Assembly: GCA_963725255.1 (NCBI GenBank)
Contig: CAVRXV010000014.1
Span: 1-12,507, forward strand
Direction of reading: 5' to 3'
Source: JAIEPX01 sp963725255
GTDB taxonomy: Bacteria; Pseudomonadota; Gammaproteobacteria; JAIEPX01
Length of the DNA: 12,507 nucleotides
Position numbers and translations under genes: made by a program. This document shows positions 1 to 6,611 of the stretch, in pieces (the first letter of the stretch is position 1; each line of letters starts with the position of its first letter). Below the pieces are notes generated by a model, which did not search any database, was not told the DNA's origin, and saw nothing but the letters and a program-made list of their open reading frames with translations.

Positions 1-212
1 CGCGTGTGGTCTCTGCCTCTCCAGCGTTCGCTGCGCGCGTCGAAGCAGCGATCCACGACGTCCTCTGCCGCAAACGCGGGCCGCGATTGATCGGCGCGGA
101 TGTGATCGAGATGCGTACCGCAATCGCCAAGGAGAAGGGCGACGCCGATCCGTGGGATTTCAAATACGCCGCCGGCGGTCTGGTCGACATTGAATTCATC
201 GCCCAATATATA
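1..212 (+). pseudogene. glnE: glnE fragment (glutamine synthetase adenylyltransferase), alphaproteobacterial type, fused at its 3' end to foreign sequence
   Basis: The frame starting at base 3 is open from the window edge and reads as an internal piece of GlnE, the bifunctional enzyme that adenylylates and deadenylylates glutamine synthetase. The best marker is the run AGGLVDIEFIAQY at about 168-209, which matches the conserved GG-x-x-DIEFIAQYL motif of the C-terminal adenylyltransferase domain. The preceding RxAIAKEKGDxDPWD stretch is typical of rhizobial and Bradyrhizobium-like proteins. Base composition is clearly GC-rich here and drops immediately after about 212, where similarity to GlnE stops and a hydrophobic protein begins in the same frame. 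The rest of glnE is absent. This is either an assembly or library chimera at a contig end or a recent transfer; a chimera seems likelier. The GTG at 6 is not a real start. Confidence 0.75.
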
Positions 213-1067
213 TCATTAGCAGTAACCTCTTTTTTCTTGGATCTGATCGCTCAAATTGCTTTAGCCCCACTTTCATCGACACGAGCAGTTTATAATTATT
301 TTAGTTCTGTTAGTACATTGATTGCTTTTATTTTCGCGCTACATATTCTAGCCATTGCAGCCATGATATGGGCAATTGCATTACCATTCGTGATTACCGG
401 CGTCGTCGCGCTATTTCCTTCCGTGTTGGGGGCAATCACTGTTGTTACTCACATTCCTCTTATTGCGTCTATCTTAACTGCGTACAGCGGAACATTTTTA
501 GGCCTAAGCGCCTCGATTGGTACTTTCTTTGTACCTTACATCACTGCACTGGCTGGATTGTTCGGTCTCACACTGTCGTCTGCTGGACTTGTCTCCATCG
601 CTGGGGCGGCTACCATAGGATTTTTTGCTGCGTTAATTGCAGTACCCTCGTGCTATATCGCGGACACGCTGAGTGATCGATGGGCAGCTTGGCATGATAG
701 AGGGCTAATAGCTGCATTAATTTTTGGTTCGAAATCTACAACAACCCGATTCTCTAGACATTATTCAGAAACTGGACATGTTGAATTATCTGAGACTCCT
801 GACCCTAGAACTCAAACATGGCAACCAATTCCTGATCCTTCGCCAGGCGCAGATAAAGTTGTCCAGAAGAAACAGCGTGGATTTGGAACAGCAAATACTG
901 CTCATAGCGCAGCCTCAACAACGTGGCAAAGATTCGAAACTGGAGATCCAGCGATGGATACGGCGTTTAATGATTTTGTAACGAAAAATAGACAAGCTCG
1001 CACAGCGCCAATGGGCCAGAGGGTCGAATTAGTCGATGATGACACAGCAGAAGTTTACGATTTTTAA
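213..1067 (+). CDS. C-terminal part of an unknown multi-pass membrane protein (5' end lost at the GlnE junction)
   Basis: I do not recognise this family. The frame encodes about 284 residues after the GlnE junction. Roughly the first 170 are strongly hydrophobic, with several probable membrane helices rich in Ala, Ile, Leu and Phe, short loops and few charges. The last 100 or so residues form a hydrophilic tail rich in Thr, Asp, Gln and Pro, ending with acidic residues (VELVDDDTAEVYDF). No signal peptide or good start can be placed: the first in-frame ATG (363) lies inside a membrane helix, and upstream the frame runs into the GlnE fragment, so the true N-terminus is missing. Membrane segments plus an acidic tail would suit an inner-membrane protein or a secreted effector of an intracellular bacterium; that is speculation. 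It converges on tilS with a 59-base gap and no clear terminator. Confidence 0.5.
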   Translation, partial: SLAVTSFFLDLIAQIALAPLSSTRAVYNYFSSVSTLIAFIFALHILAIAAMIWAIALPFVITGVVALFPSVLGAITVVTHIPLIASILTAYSGTFLGLSASIGTFFVPYITALAGLFGLTLSSAGLVSIAGAATIGFFAALIAVPSCYIADTLSDRWAAWHDRGLIAALIFGSKSTTTRFSRHYSETGHVELSETPDPRTQTWQPIPDPSPGADKVVQKKQRGFGTANTAHSAASTTWQRFETGDPAMDTAFNDFVTKNRQARTAPMGQRVELVDDDTAEVYDF

Positions 1068-1126
1068 CTAACCTGGGGATTCTGTATTATTTAACTTAGC
1101 ACTAGTTTGGTAATGCAACACCCAGG

Positions 1127-2422
1127 CTAATCACTCACGTTGATTTGATCGTGAGACGAAATTAGCACCGCAATCAATTCATCACCAGAATAAATCAGCG
1201 GCACTCGATCTCGGCGCCACGGCAAAACACTCCATTCTTGAAATAATTTTTTCAATTCATGTCTGCCTTCACGTCCTGGAAGTTTTATCACTTCACCGCC
1301 TTGTCTAAAACAAATCACTACTGGCCCTTCAATAGACGATAATGATTGGCCTCTCATTCGGTCATCATTTAATTCAATCACACCTAAATCAGCAGACAAT
1401 TTTAATGGCGCCTGCCTATCCCAAACGATTTCTACACTAGAATCAAATTCCGACAGTGGCGCCATCGCAAATAAATACCCTTTAAATCGCCGCACTTCTG
1501 TACCAGGCCATTGCACACAAGGAATTTTATCATCCGCCGCATGCACCCCTTCACGCAATAAAGATTCTAAATGCACCGTTGAAGGCAAAGGTAATTTTTG
1601 CTTTTCAATCCAAAAACGCAACACATTTTTTTGTCGTTGAATAGATAGGTTCAATAATTTTTCAATATTTATAGCGTGCTTTTTGTTATCAATCAAAACA
1701 TCTAAATCTTCGCGCGCTAATTCATCAAGCATATCACTCGCACTCGCACAATGTTCCGCACTTCGTGATAATGTTTTTTCAATACTGGGCCAGCGATCAG
1801 CTAACAAAGGAAAAGTCGTTTGACGCAGAAAATTACGATCAAAATGGATATTTTCATTGCTAGGATCTTCAATCCATTTCAAATGAAAATGATGAGCGTA
1901 ATTTACAATCGTCGCACGAGAAATTTCTAGAAAAGGCCTGAATAAAATCCCTTGATGAAAATCGGCTTTCAGGGGCATCGCAGCTAATCCTTTGACACCA
2001 GCCCCTCGAATTAATTGTAAAAATATTGTTTCCGCTTGATCGTTTTGATTGTGCGCAGTGATTAACACATCACCTGCCTGAATTATCTCTGAAAATGCAG
2101 TATATCTCGCTTCTCGAGCAGCAGCCTCAGGGCTTTGCCCTTTTGCTGGTTTTGCGTTGACGTGTTTAATTTCTAGAGAAACATCAAGAATTTGAGCTTG
2201 TTGAATACAATGCTCACGCCATGCATCTGCTTGTGTCTGTAATCCATGATGAATATGAATTGCGCTAATGTCATGTGAAACATTTTTATGTTGAGCTAAA
2301 GCATGCAGTAACACATGCGAATCAACTCCGCCACTATACGCCACCCAGATTTTTTTTTGCTCTTCACATTTTGCAAAGAATTTTTTAATGACACCATCAA
2401 CAATCTTTACAACATCGTTCAT
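1127..2422 (-). CDS. tilS: tRNA(Ile)-lysidine synthetase TilS
   Basis: TilS uses ATP and lysine to convert C34 of the CAU-anticodon tRNA-Ile to lysidine, so that it reads AUA and is charged with Ile. The PP-loop ATP-binding motif SGGVDS is at residues 30-35. It is followed by IHHGL (57-61) and the HNQNDQAET segment (124-132), where most homologues have HxxDDQAET. The C-terminal half (about 210-431) fits the tRNA-binding and TilS C-terminal domains. The length of 431 residues is nearly that of the E. coli enzyme. The ATG lies one base after the accA stop codon and is preceded by a GGAA at about -8 that sits inside the accA end, so translation is probably coupled to accA. Expression most likely depends on the accA promoter. 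The gene is essential in most bacteria and looks intact here. Confidence 0.95.
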   Translation of the reverse strand: MNDVVKIVDGVIKKFFAKCEEQKKIWVAYSGGVDSHVLLHALAQHKNVSHDISAIHIHHGLQTQADAWREHCIQQAQILDVSLEIKHVNAKPAKGQSPEAAAREARYTAFSEIIQAGDVLITAHNQNDQAETIFLQLIRGAGVKGLAAMPLKADFHQGILFRPFLEISRATIVNYAHHFHLKWIEDPSNENIHFDRNFLRQTTFPLLADRWPSIEKTLSRSAEHCASASDMLDELAREDLDVLIDNKKHAINIEKLLNLSIQRQKNVLRFWIEKQKLPLPSTVHLESLLREGVHAADDKIPCVQWPGTEVRRFKGYLFAMAPLSEFDSSVEIVWDRQAPLKLSADLGVIELNDDRMRGQSLSSIEGPVVICFRQGGEVIKLPGREGRHELKKLFQEWSVLPWRRDRVPLIYSGDELIAVLISSHDQINVSD

Positions 2423-2423
2423 A

Positions 2424-3380
2424 CTATTTTCCGGAACGACCCACTGCCATTAATCGTTGATAACGCTGCTCAACTAATTTTTCAATAGACATCGATTGCA
2501 GTTGTTTTAATTGACGCGCTAATACAGTTTTAAGTGTTTCAGACATGGCATCCATGTCACGGTGTGCACCACCGAGTGGCTCAGGCACAATTTCGTCGAT
2601 GAGTCCGAGTTTGAATAATCGATCCGGTGTTACTCCCATCGCTTCAGCGGCTTCATCGGCTTTATCAGCGCTCTTCCATAAAATTGAAGCACACCCTTCA
2701 GGTGAAATAACCGCGTAAATACTGTACTGCAACATAATAACTCGATCGCCCACACCAATTGCCAAAGCACCACCCGAACTACCTTCTCCAATCACCGTAC
2801 AAATAATAGGCGTTCGTAATGAAGACATTTCAAATAAATTTCGTGCAATCGCTTCACTTTGATTTCGTTCTTCTGCATCGATACCAGGATAAGCACCCGG
2901 TGTATCAATAAAAGTAAAAATGGGCAATTGAAATCGCTCTGCTAATTGCATTAAACGTAACGCTTTTCGAAAATCTTCAGGTCTAGGCATTCCAAAATTT
3001 CGTTGTACTTTTTCTTTGGTTGTACGACCTTTTTGTTGGCCTATAATCATGACTGGTTGATCATTAAATCGCGCAATGCCGCCAACAATCACCGCACCAT
3101 TAGAAAAATGGCGATCGCCGTGAAGTTCGTCAAAATCGGTAAAAATGCGTTCGATATAATCGAGCGTATAGGGTCTTAATGGATGTCGAGCCATTTTAAC
3201 CACTTGCTGAGAAGTCAGTGAGCTAAAAATCGATTTTGTAAGATCGCGACTTTTAGCATCGAGCTTATCAATTTCTTCGATTAAGTTGAGCTCAGTATCG
3301 GTACCTACTCGACGTAATTCGTCAATTTTGGCTTCGAGCTCTGCAATAGGCTTTTCAAAATCAAGATGTGTCATATTCAT
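2424..3380 (-). CDS. accA: acetyl-CoA carboxylase carboxyltransferase subunit alpha AccA
   Basis: AccA is the alpha subunit of the carboxyltransferase half of acetyl-CoA carboxylase. It pairs with AccD to move the carboxyl group from biotin on AccB to acetyl-CoA, giving malonyl-CoA for fatty-acid synthesis. The 318-residue length matches the family (319 in E. coli). Diagnostic segments are RHPLRPYTLDYI (65-76), the FIDTPGAYPG loop (157-166), the glycine-rich GEGSSGGALAIG oxyanion-hole region (198-209) and ISPEGCASILWK (225-236). Two ATGs lie two codons apart. The first is favoured because an AAGG Shine-Dalgarno sequence lies at a normal distance before it. tilS follows after one base. The upstream region carries a promoter-like pair partly made by the 85-base palindrome. 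No defect is seen. Confidence 0.96.
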   Translation of the reverse strand: MNMTHLDFEKPIAELEAKIDELRRVGTDTELNLIEEIDKLDAKSRDLTKSIFSSLTSQQVVKMARHPLRPYTLDYIERIFTDFDELHGDRHFSNGAVIVGGIARFNDQPVMIIGQQKGRTTKEKVQRNFGMPRPEDFRKALRLMQLAERFQLPIFTFIDTPGAYPGIDAEERNQSEAIARNLFEMSSLRTPIICTVIGEGSSGGALAIGVGDRVIMLQYSIYAVISPEGCASILWKSADKADEAAEAMGVTPDRLFKLGLIDEIVPEPLGGAHRDMDAMSETLKTVLARQLKQLQSMSIEKLVEQRYQRLMAVGRSGK

Positions 3381-3407
3381 GGGATTACCTTAGTTGAATC
3401 TACGGCC

Positions 3408-3436
3408 ATTCTACCAATAAAGGGGTCAAGTCTCAA
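3408..3436 (-). promoter_or_regulatory. candidate sigma70 promoter of accA-tilS, -35 box inside the palindrome
   Basis: Read on the minus strand, TTGAGA (3436-3431) and TAGAAT (3413-3408) are separated by exactly 17 bases. Each differs from the sigma70 consensus at one position. Transcription would start near 3401, giving a leader of about 20 bases that includes the accA ribosome binding site. The -35 box and the spacer next to it lie within the left arm of the 85-base inverted repeat. The mirror copy of the -35 in the right arm has no matching -10 box. This is prediction from motif only. Confidence 0.55.
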
Positions 3437-3504
3437 ATTGACGAATTAGGGTAAAGAGTGGCACGCTCTTCACCCTAATTCGTCAATTTGAGACTTGACC
3501 CCTT
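3420..3504. repeat. 85-base near-perfect palindrome (REP/MITE-like element)
   Basis: The two arms, 3420-3461 and 3463-3504, are reverse complements with only two mismatched pairs (3453/3471 and 3459/3465) outside the tiny central loop. The outer end AAGGGGTCAAGTCTCAA resembles the GGGGTCAGGTCT-type hairpin ends often seen near REP-associated tyrosine transposases; this comparison is from memory, not a search. It starts six bases outside the stop of the ZIP transporter gene and ends about 40 bases before accA. No transposase is present in the window, and I see no clear target-site duplication. As RNA it would form a very long hairpin, but no U-tract follows on either side, so it is not a classic terminator. 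Confidence 0.9.
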
Positions 3505-3509
3505 CCTCT

Positions 3510-4268
3510 TCACACCCAGATGGCCACAACCCCCATAGATCCAATGCCCATGATCAGAGCTACAAGCTCTGCAAAACGGTCTAGGAGAGGTTTTGGATGA
3601 AAGTGGTTGTCGATCACATTGAGGGTCCCAATGTAGAGGAAAGATCCGGCAGCAAAGGCATTGAATACAGCCTCAGCAAGAGTGCCCGTCCCGCTCTGTA
3701 AAAAACTACTGACTAAAGCTGCTAAAATAACGCCTACAGGCGACATTAAGGAAAACCCAATCAACATCATCGTCGCTCTAACATACGAAGAATAACCTCT
3801 TACAATCGTCACACCCAATGCAAAAGCGGCTGTACTTTTATGAGCCATAATCGCGATAAAAATCACTAAAGCGTTATTAAACAAACTGTTGATTCCCAAT
3901 GCCGCACCTTCGATTAGTGAATGCAACGATAACATCACCAACAGTAATAAAGCGGTTAAACGATGTGCGTGCATCCGATCTGCATGAGAATTCACCACAC
4001 GTTCGATGAGCAGTAAAAATAAAAAACCCACCACACAAAACAAAATAGCGTACGGATACGAAGCTAAATTTTGCGCTTTAAATGAAAGTTGCGCGGCCGG
4101 TAACATGTGAAATAATGCAGCGCCCAAAAAAACACCCGCGGCAACTGCTTCAAATAAACAGAGGGCGCGAGGATGACGATCCCCCACCAACAATGGAATA
4201 ATGCCTGCAATAATTGCAGCGAAAAAAAGTGCAACTGCACAAATAATTTTAAACGTCAATAATTCCAT
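3510..4268 (-). CDS. ZIP-family divalent metal transporter (probable zinc uptake)
   Basis: ZIP proteins carry Zn2+ or related divalent cations into the cytoplasm across the inner membrane. This 252-residue protein has about seven or eight hydrophobic helices. The first starts at the N-terminus (residues 5-27), and there is a hydrophilic loop with several His (about 94-102, SHADRMHAHR). The key signature is HSLIEGAALG at 116-125, the helix IV metal-binding motif (H-x-x-x-EG). It is followed by AHKSTAAFALG (142-152), the helix V motif, with His143. The exact metal cannot be told. The gene stands between mdh (128-base gap) and accA (129-base gap), on the same strand, and each gap contains a palindromic repeat. 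Its ATG has a weak CTGGA ribosome binding site formed by the edge of the upstream REP-like element. I see no convincing Zur box. Confidence 0.85.
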   Translation of the reverse strand: MELLTFKIICAVALFFAAIIAGIIPLLVGDRHPRALCLFEAVAAGVFLGAALFHMLPAAQLSFKAQNLASYPYAILFCVVGFLFLLLIERVVNSHADRMHAHRLTALLLLVMLSLHSLIEGAALGINSLFNNALVIFIAIMAHKSTAAFALGVTIVRGYSSYVRATMMLIGFSLMSPVGVILAALVSSFLQSGTGTLAEAVFNAFAAGSFLYIGTLNVIDNHFHPKPLLDRFAELVALIMGIGSMGVVAIWV

Positions 4269-4272
4269 ACTT

Positions 4273-4304
4273 TATCCAGGAGTTCCCGCTAAAGCGGGTA
4301 ACTC
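4273..4304 (-). repeat. short REP-like hairpin directly upstream of the ZIP gene
   Basis: On the minus strand this reads GAGTTACCCGCT-TT-AGCGGGAACTC followed by CTGGAT. The stem is 11 base pairs with one bulged base (4299) and a two-base loop. The pattern, a CCCGC/GCGGG hairpin followed by a CCTGGAT-like tail, closely resembles the widespread dispersed TTCCCGCGAAAGCGGGAATCC repeats of many proteobacteria. The last bases lie about 8 to 10 nucleotides before the ZIP ATG and seem to act as its ribosome binding site. Confidence 0.6.
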
Positions 4305-4396
4305 TTTCCTGTTAATTGATGATAATTTTTTTACAAAGTCCAAAATCACCATTCAAAGGGCGTTGCTCCCCAACTTTATTTACACTTAAGATTAAC

Positions 4397-5386
4397 CTAA
4401 TCAGAAATTAATCCCAATTCTTTGACCGTATCTCTCTCACTACGTAATTCGTTAAGCGTTGCTAACAATTTTGTTTGAGCAAAATCATTATGCTGAATGC
4501 CATCGATCACTTCTAATTTTCCACCCACCGTTCGGCATGGGAAAGAATAAATTAATCCCTCTTCAACATCATAATGCCCCTGAGAAGCTAGCGCCATAGA
4601 AAATGATTCATTGGAAGGTGTGTCATGTACTAAATTGAATACGCTATCAATAATTCCGTTCGAAGCCGAAGCAGCAGAAGAAGCACCTCGTGCTTCAATC
4701 ACAGCAGCGCCTCGTTTTTGAACTGTGCTGATAAAATCATTTTTCAACCAATTTTCATCGGAGATGACTTCATTCACCGATTTTCCATTAATATAGGCGT
4801 GATAAAAATCAGGATATTGAGTTGCAGAATGATTTCCCCAGATATTCATTTTTGTGACAGCCGTGATAGGTACATTGGCTTTAATTGCAAGTTGAGCACG
4901 CGCACGATTTTCATCGAGCATGGTCATCGCATAAAATCGATCTCGAGGAACATCAGGCGCATTGTGCATGGCAATTAAACAATTCGTATTACAAGGATTT
5001 CCTACCACTAATATTCGTACATCATCTGCAGCATTATTATTAATCGCTTGACCTTGTCCTGTAAAAATTTTGCCGTTTATTCCTAGCAAATCACCGCGCT
5101 CCATACCCGCTTTGCGAGGTACAGCGCCGACTAAAATTGCCCAATTGACATCGCGCATTCCTTCGTTTAAATCGGTGGTACAAACAACATTTTTCAAAAG
5201 AGGAAATGCACAATCTTCCAATTCCATCACAATACCACGTAACGCAGCTATTGATGCCGGCAATTCAATTAAATGCAAATCGACTGTGGTGTCTTGACCA
5301 AACATATCGCCATTTGCAATTCTGAATAACAACGCATAACAAATTTGACCACCAGCACCTGTGATCGCTACTCGTACATGTTTCAT
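4397..5386 (-). CDS. mdh: malate dehydrogenase (NAD-dependent)
   Basis: Mdh interconverts malate and oxaloacetate with NAD in the TCA cycle. The 329-residue length fits the longer Legionella/Burkholderia-type family rather than the 312-residue E. coli type. The NAD-binding loop is GAGGQI (10-15). Substrate-binding Arg residues are in PRKAGMERGDLL (90-101). VGNPCNTN (128-135) and LDENRA (157-162, with the catalytic-relay Asp158 and Arg161) follow. The proton-transferring His186 is in IWGNHSATQYPD. Many homologues have GQIGYAL where this one has GQICYAL; this small change is next to, not in, the glycine motif. The ATG overlaps the cysQ stop as ATGA and is preceded by a strong AAGGGGA ribosome binding site, so it is probably translated from the trmB-cysQ transcript. 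Confidence 0.95.
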   Translation of the reverse strand: MKHVRVAITGAGGQICYALLFRIANGDMFGQDTTVDLHLIELPASIAALRGIVMELEDCAFPLLKNVVCTTDLNEGMRDVNWAILVGAVPRKAGMERGDLLGINGKIFTGQGQAINNNAADDVRILVVGNPCNTNCLIAMHNAPDVPRDRFYAMTMLDENRARAQLAIKANVPITAVTKMNIWGNHSATQYPDFYHAYINGKSVNEVISDENWLKNDFISTVQKRGAAVIEARGASSAASASNGIIDSVFNLVHDTPSNESFSMALASQGHYDVEEGLIYSFPCRTVGGKLEVIDGIQHNDFAQTKLLATLNELRSERDTVKELGLISD

Positions 5387-6204
5387 AATTTCCCCTTAAG
5401 AATATGAAGATATTTTAACAAACTCTCTAAATCGCCGGTTGCAAAAAAGCCCGGATTGACCATATCTTCCTTGGTGTTGTAACGTAATGCAAGTCCCTGC
5501 AAATCTACAACTGCCCCACCCGCTTCCGTAAGTATACATTGCCCTGCGGCAGTATCCCACTCACTGGTTGGGCCCAGACGAGGATACAAATCAGCTTTTT
5601 GCTCTGCAATTGCGCAAAATTTTAAGGAACTACCCATTGTCAGCACCGAATAATCACCAATCTGGCTCATTAGCTCTGCCATTCGTTCAGAGTTATGACG
5701 CCGACTGGCTGCGAGAGTTAGCGGATGATTCGGGAACCACTTTCGCGTCTTCAACGATTTCAAAACGCCTTTTGCATCACAAACAAAAGCACCCGATCCA
5801 ACACTCGCATAATACGCTGACTGACGACAAGGAGAAACGATCACGCCTAAAATCGGTTCATGATTTTGAATCAATGCAATGTTCACAGAAAATTCATCGG
5901 TGTGAGCAATAAACTCTTTGGTTCCATCCAACGGATCCACTAGCCAAAAAAGTGGCCAGCTTTTTCGTTCCTGCAACGAAGGACAAAATCCTTCCTCAGA
6001 AATAAGTGGAATATCTGGGGTTAATGTGGATAAACCTTCCTCGATAACCTCGTGAGCCAAAATATCTGCTTGTGTAATGGGTGATGCGTCACTCTTCGTT
6101 TGAATATCATACGATTCTTGCTGATAAATTTTTAAAATGGCATCACCCGCAGAAAATGCAATTTGAATCACTTGAGGTAACAATGTATCGTAATTAAAAC
6201 TCAT
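5383..6204 (-). CDS. cysQ: 3'(2'),5'-bisphosphate nucleotidase CysQ (inositol monophosphatase superfamily)
   Basis: CysQ removes the 3'-phosphate of PAP (and PAPS), the by-product of sulfate assimilation and of 4'-phosphopantetheine transfer to acyl carrier protein. The lithium-sensitive phosphatase signatures are all present. SEEG (69-72) supplies a metal-binding Glu, DPLDGTKEF (90-98) is the metal and phosphate motif, and WDTAAGQCILTEAGG (216-230) is the C-terminal signature. The LDGTKEF wording favours CysQ over SuhB. The length of 273 residues is slightly longer than E. coli CysQ (246). It overlaps both neighbours by four bases (ATGA): its start overlaps the stop of the small secreted protein, and its stop overlaps the mdh start. 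This points to coupled translation in one operon. Confidence 0.9.
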   Translation of the reverse strand: MSFNYDTLLPQVIQIAFSAGDAILKIYQQESYDIQTKSDASPITQADILAHEVIEEGLSTLTPDIPLISEEGFCPSLQERKSWPLFWLVDPLDGTKEFIAHTDEFSVNIALIQNHEPILGVIVSPCRQSAYYASVGSGAFVCDAKGVLKSLKTRKWFPNHPLTLAASRRHNSERMAELMSQIGDYSVLTMGSSLKFCAIAEQKADLYPRLGPTSEWDTAAGQCILTEAGGAVVDLQGLALRYNTKEDMVNPGFFATGDLESLLKYLHILKGKL

Positions 6205-6599
6205 TGTGATTCAGGTGTCTTCGGTTTTTCGACTGGTTTTAAATATTGTTTTTCGTAATCTTCAGATTGTTTTTGAATCGCGTCAAAAACACCGCCCATT
6301 GTTGAAGCAGAACTTCCCATTGCTTTCGCTTGTTCTCCAGCACGCTGAGAAATGTTTCCGTAACCTACCGTTTTAGGGGCTAGAACATTCGTATTTTTTA
6401 TTTGCGCACCTCGTTTTATAAATGCTAATCGCTTTGTTACGAGCGTAGCAATTTGAGAATCAATCATATCCATATTAGCTTGAATACAATCCAAATCGTT
6501 GCACTGCTTCGCTAACCAATCATATCCTTCAGCAACACTCGAAGTTTGTGCAGAAGCGAACATTGGAAATAGAAATAATAGAATGAGAAAATAACGCAT
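6201..6599 (-). CDS. small secreted protein with an AroQ-type chorismate-mutase-like fold
   Basis: This is a 132-residue protein with a clear signal peptide (MRYFLILLFLFPMFASA, cleavage likely before Gln18), so it is probably periplasmic. The mature part is mostly helical and follows the AroQ chorismate mutase pattern. IQANMDMIDSQIATLVTKR (39-57) matches the LRxxIDxIDxxIxxLLxxR helix, Lys68 sits where the active-site Lys is expected, and FDAIQKQSEDYEKQ (105-118) matches the final F-x-x-I-x-x-x-S-x-x-x-Q helix. The first catalytic Arg is Gln40 here, the usual DxxRE segment is not evident, and the final Gln is Glu116. It may therefore be inactive or altered; alternatively it is an unrelated helical protein. 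The tail is Pro/Lys/Glu-rich. A strong AAAGGAG lies before the ATG, 12 bases after trmB, and its stop overlaps cysQ. Confidence 0.6.
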   Translation of the reverse strand: MRYFLILLFLFPMFASAQTSSVAEGYDWLAKQCNDLDCIQANMDMIDSQIATLVTKRLAFIKRGAQIKNTNVLAPKTVGYGNISQRAGEQAKAMGSSASTMGGVFDAIQKQSEDYEKQYLKPVEKPKTPESQ

Positions 6600-6611
6600 C
6601 AGAGACTCCTT

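Noticed and set aside
368..981. Two plus-strand open frames (368-676 and 724-981) inside the membrane-protein gene
   Set aside because: Both overlap the longer, compositionally convincing frame, have no ribosome binding site and give Cys/Arg-rich or unstructured products; they are shadows.
1073..1126. CCTGGG / CCCAGG inverted repeat between the membrane-protein gene and tilS as a terminator
   Set aside because: Six-base arms are 42 bases apart with no U-tract; too weak to call.
3420..3504. Palindrome as a rho-independent terminator for the ZIP gene
   Set aside because: No T-run follows the stem on either strand and the stem is far too long and symmetric; a mobile-type repeat explains it better.
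4305..4396. Zur operator or promoter upstream of the ZIP gene
   Set aside because: The AT-rich stretch has no palindrome of the Zur type and no -35/-10 pair with good spacing.
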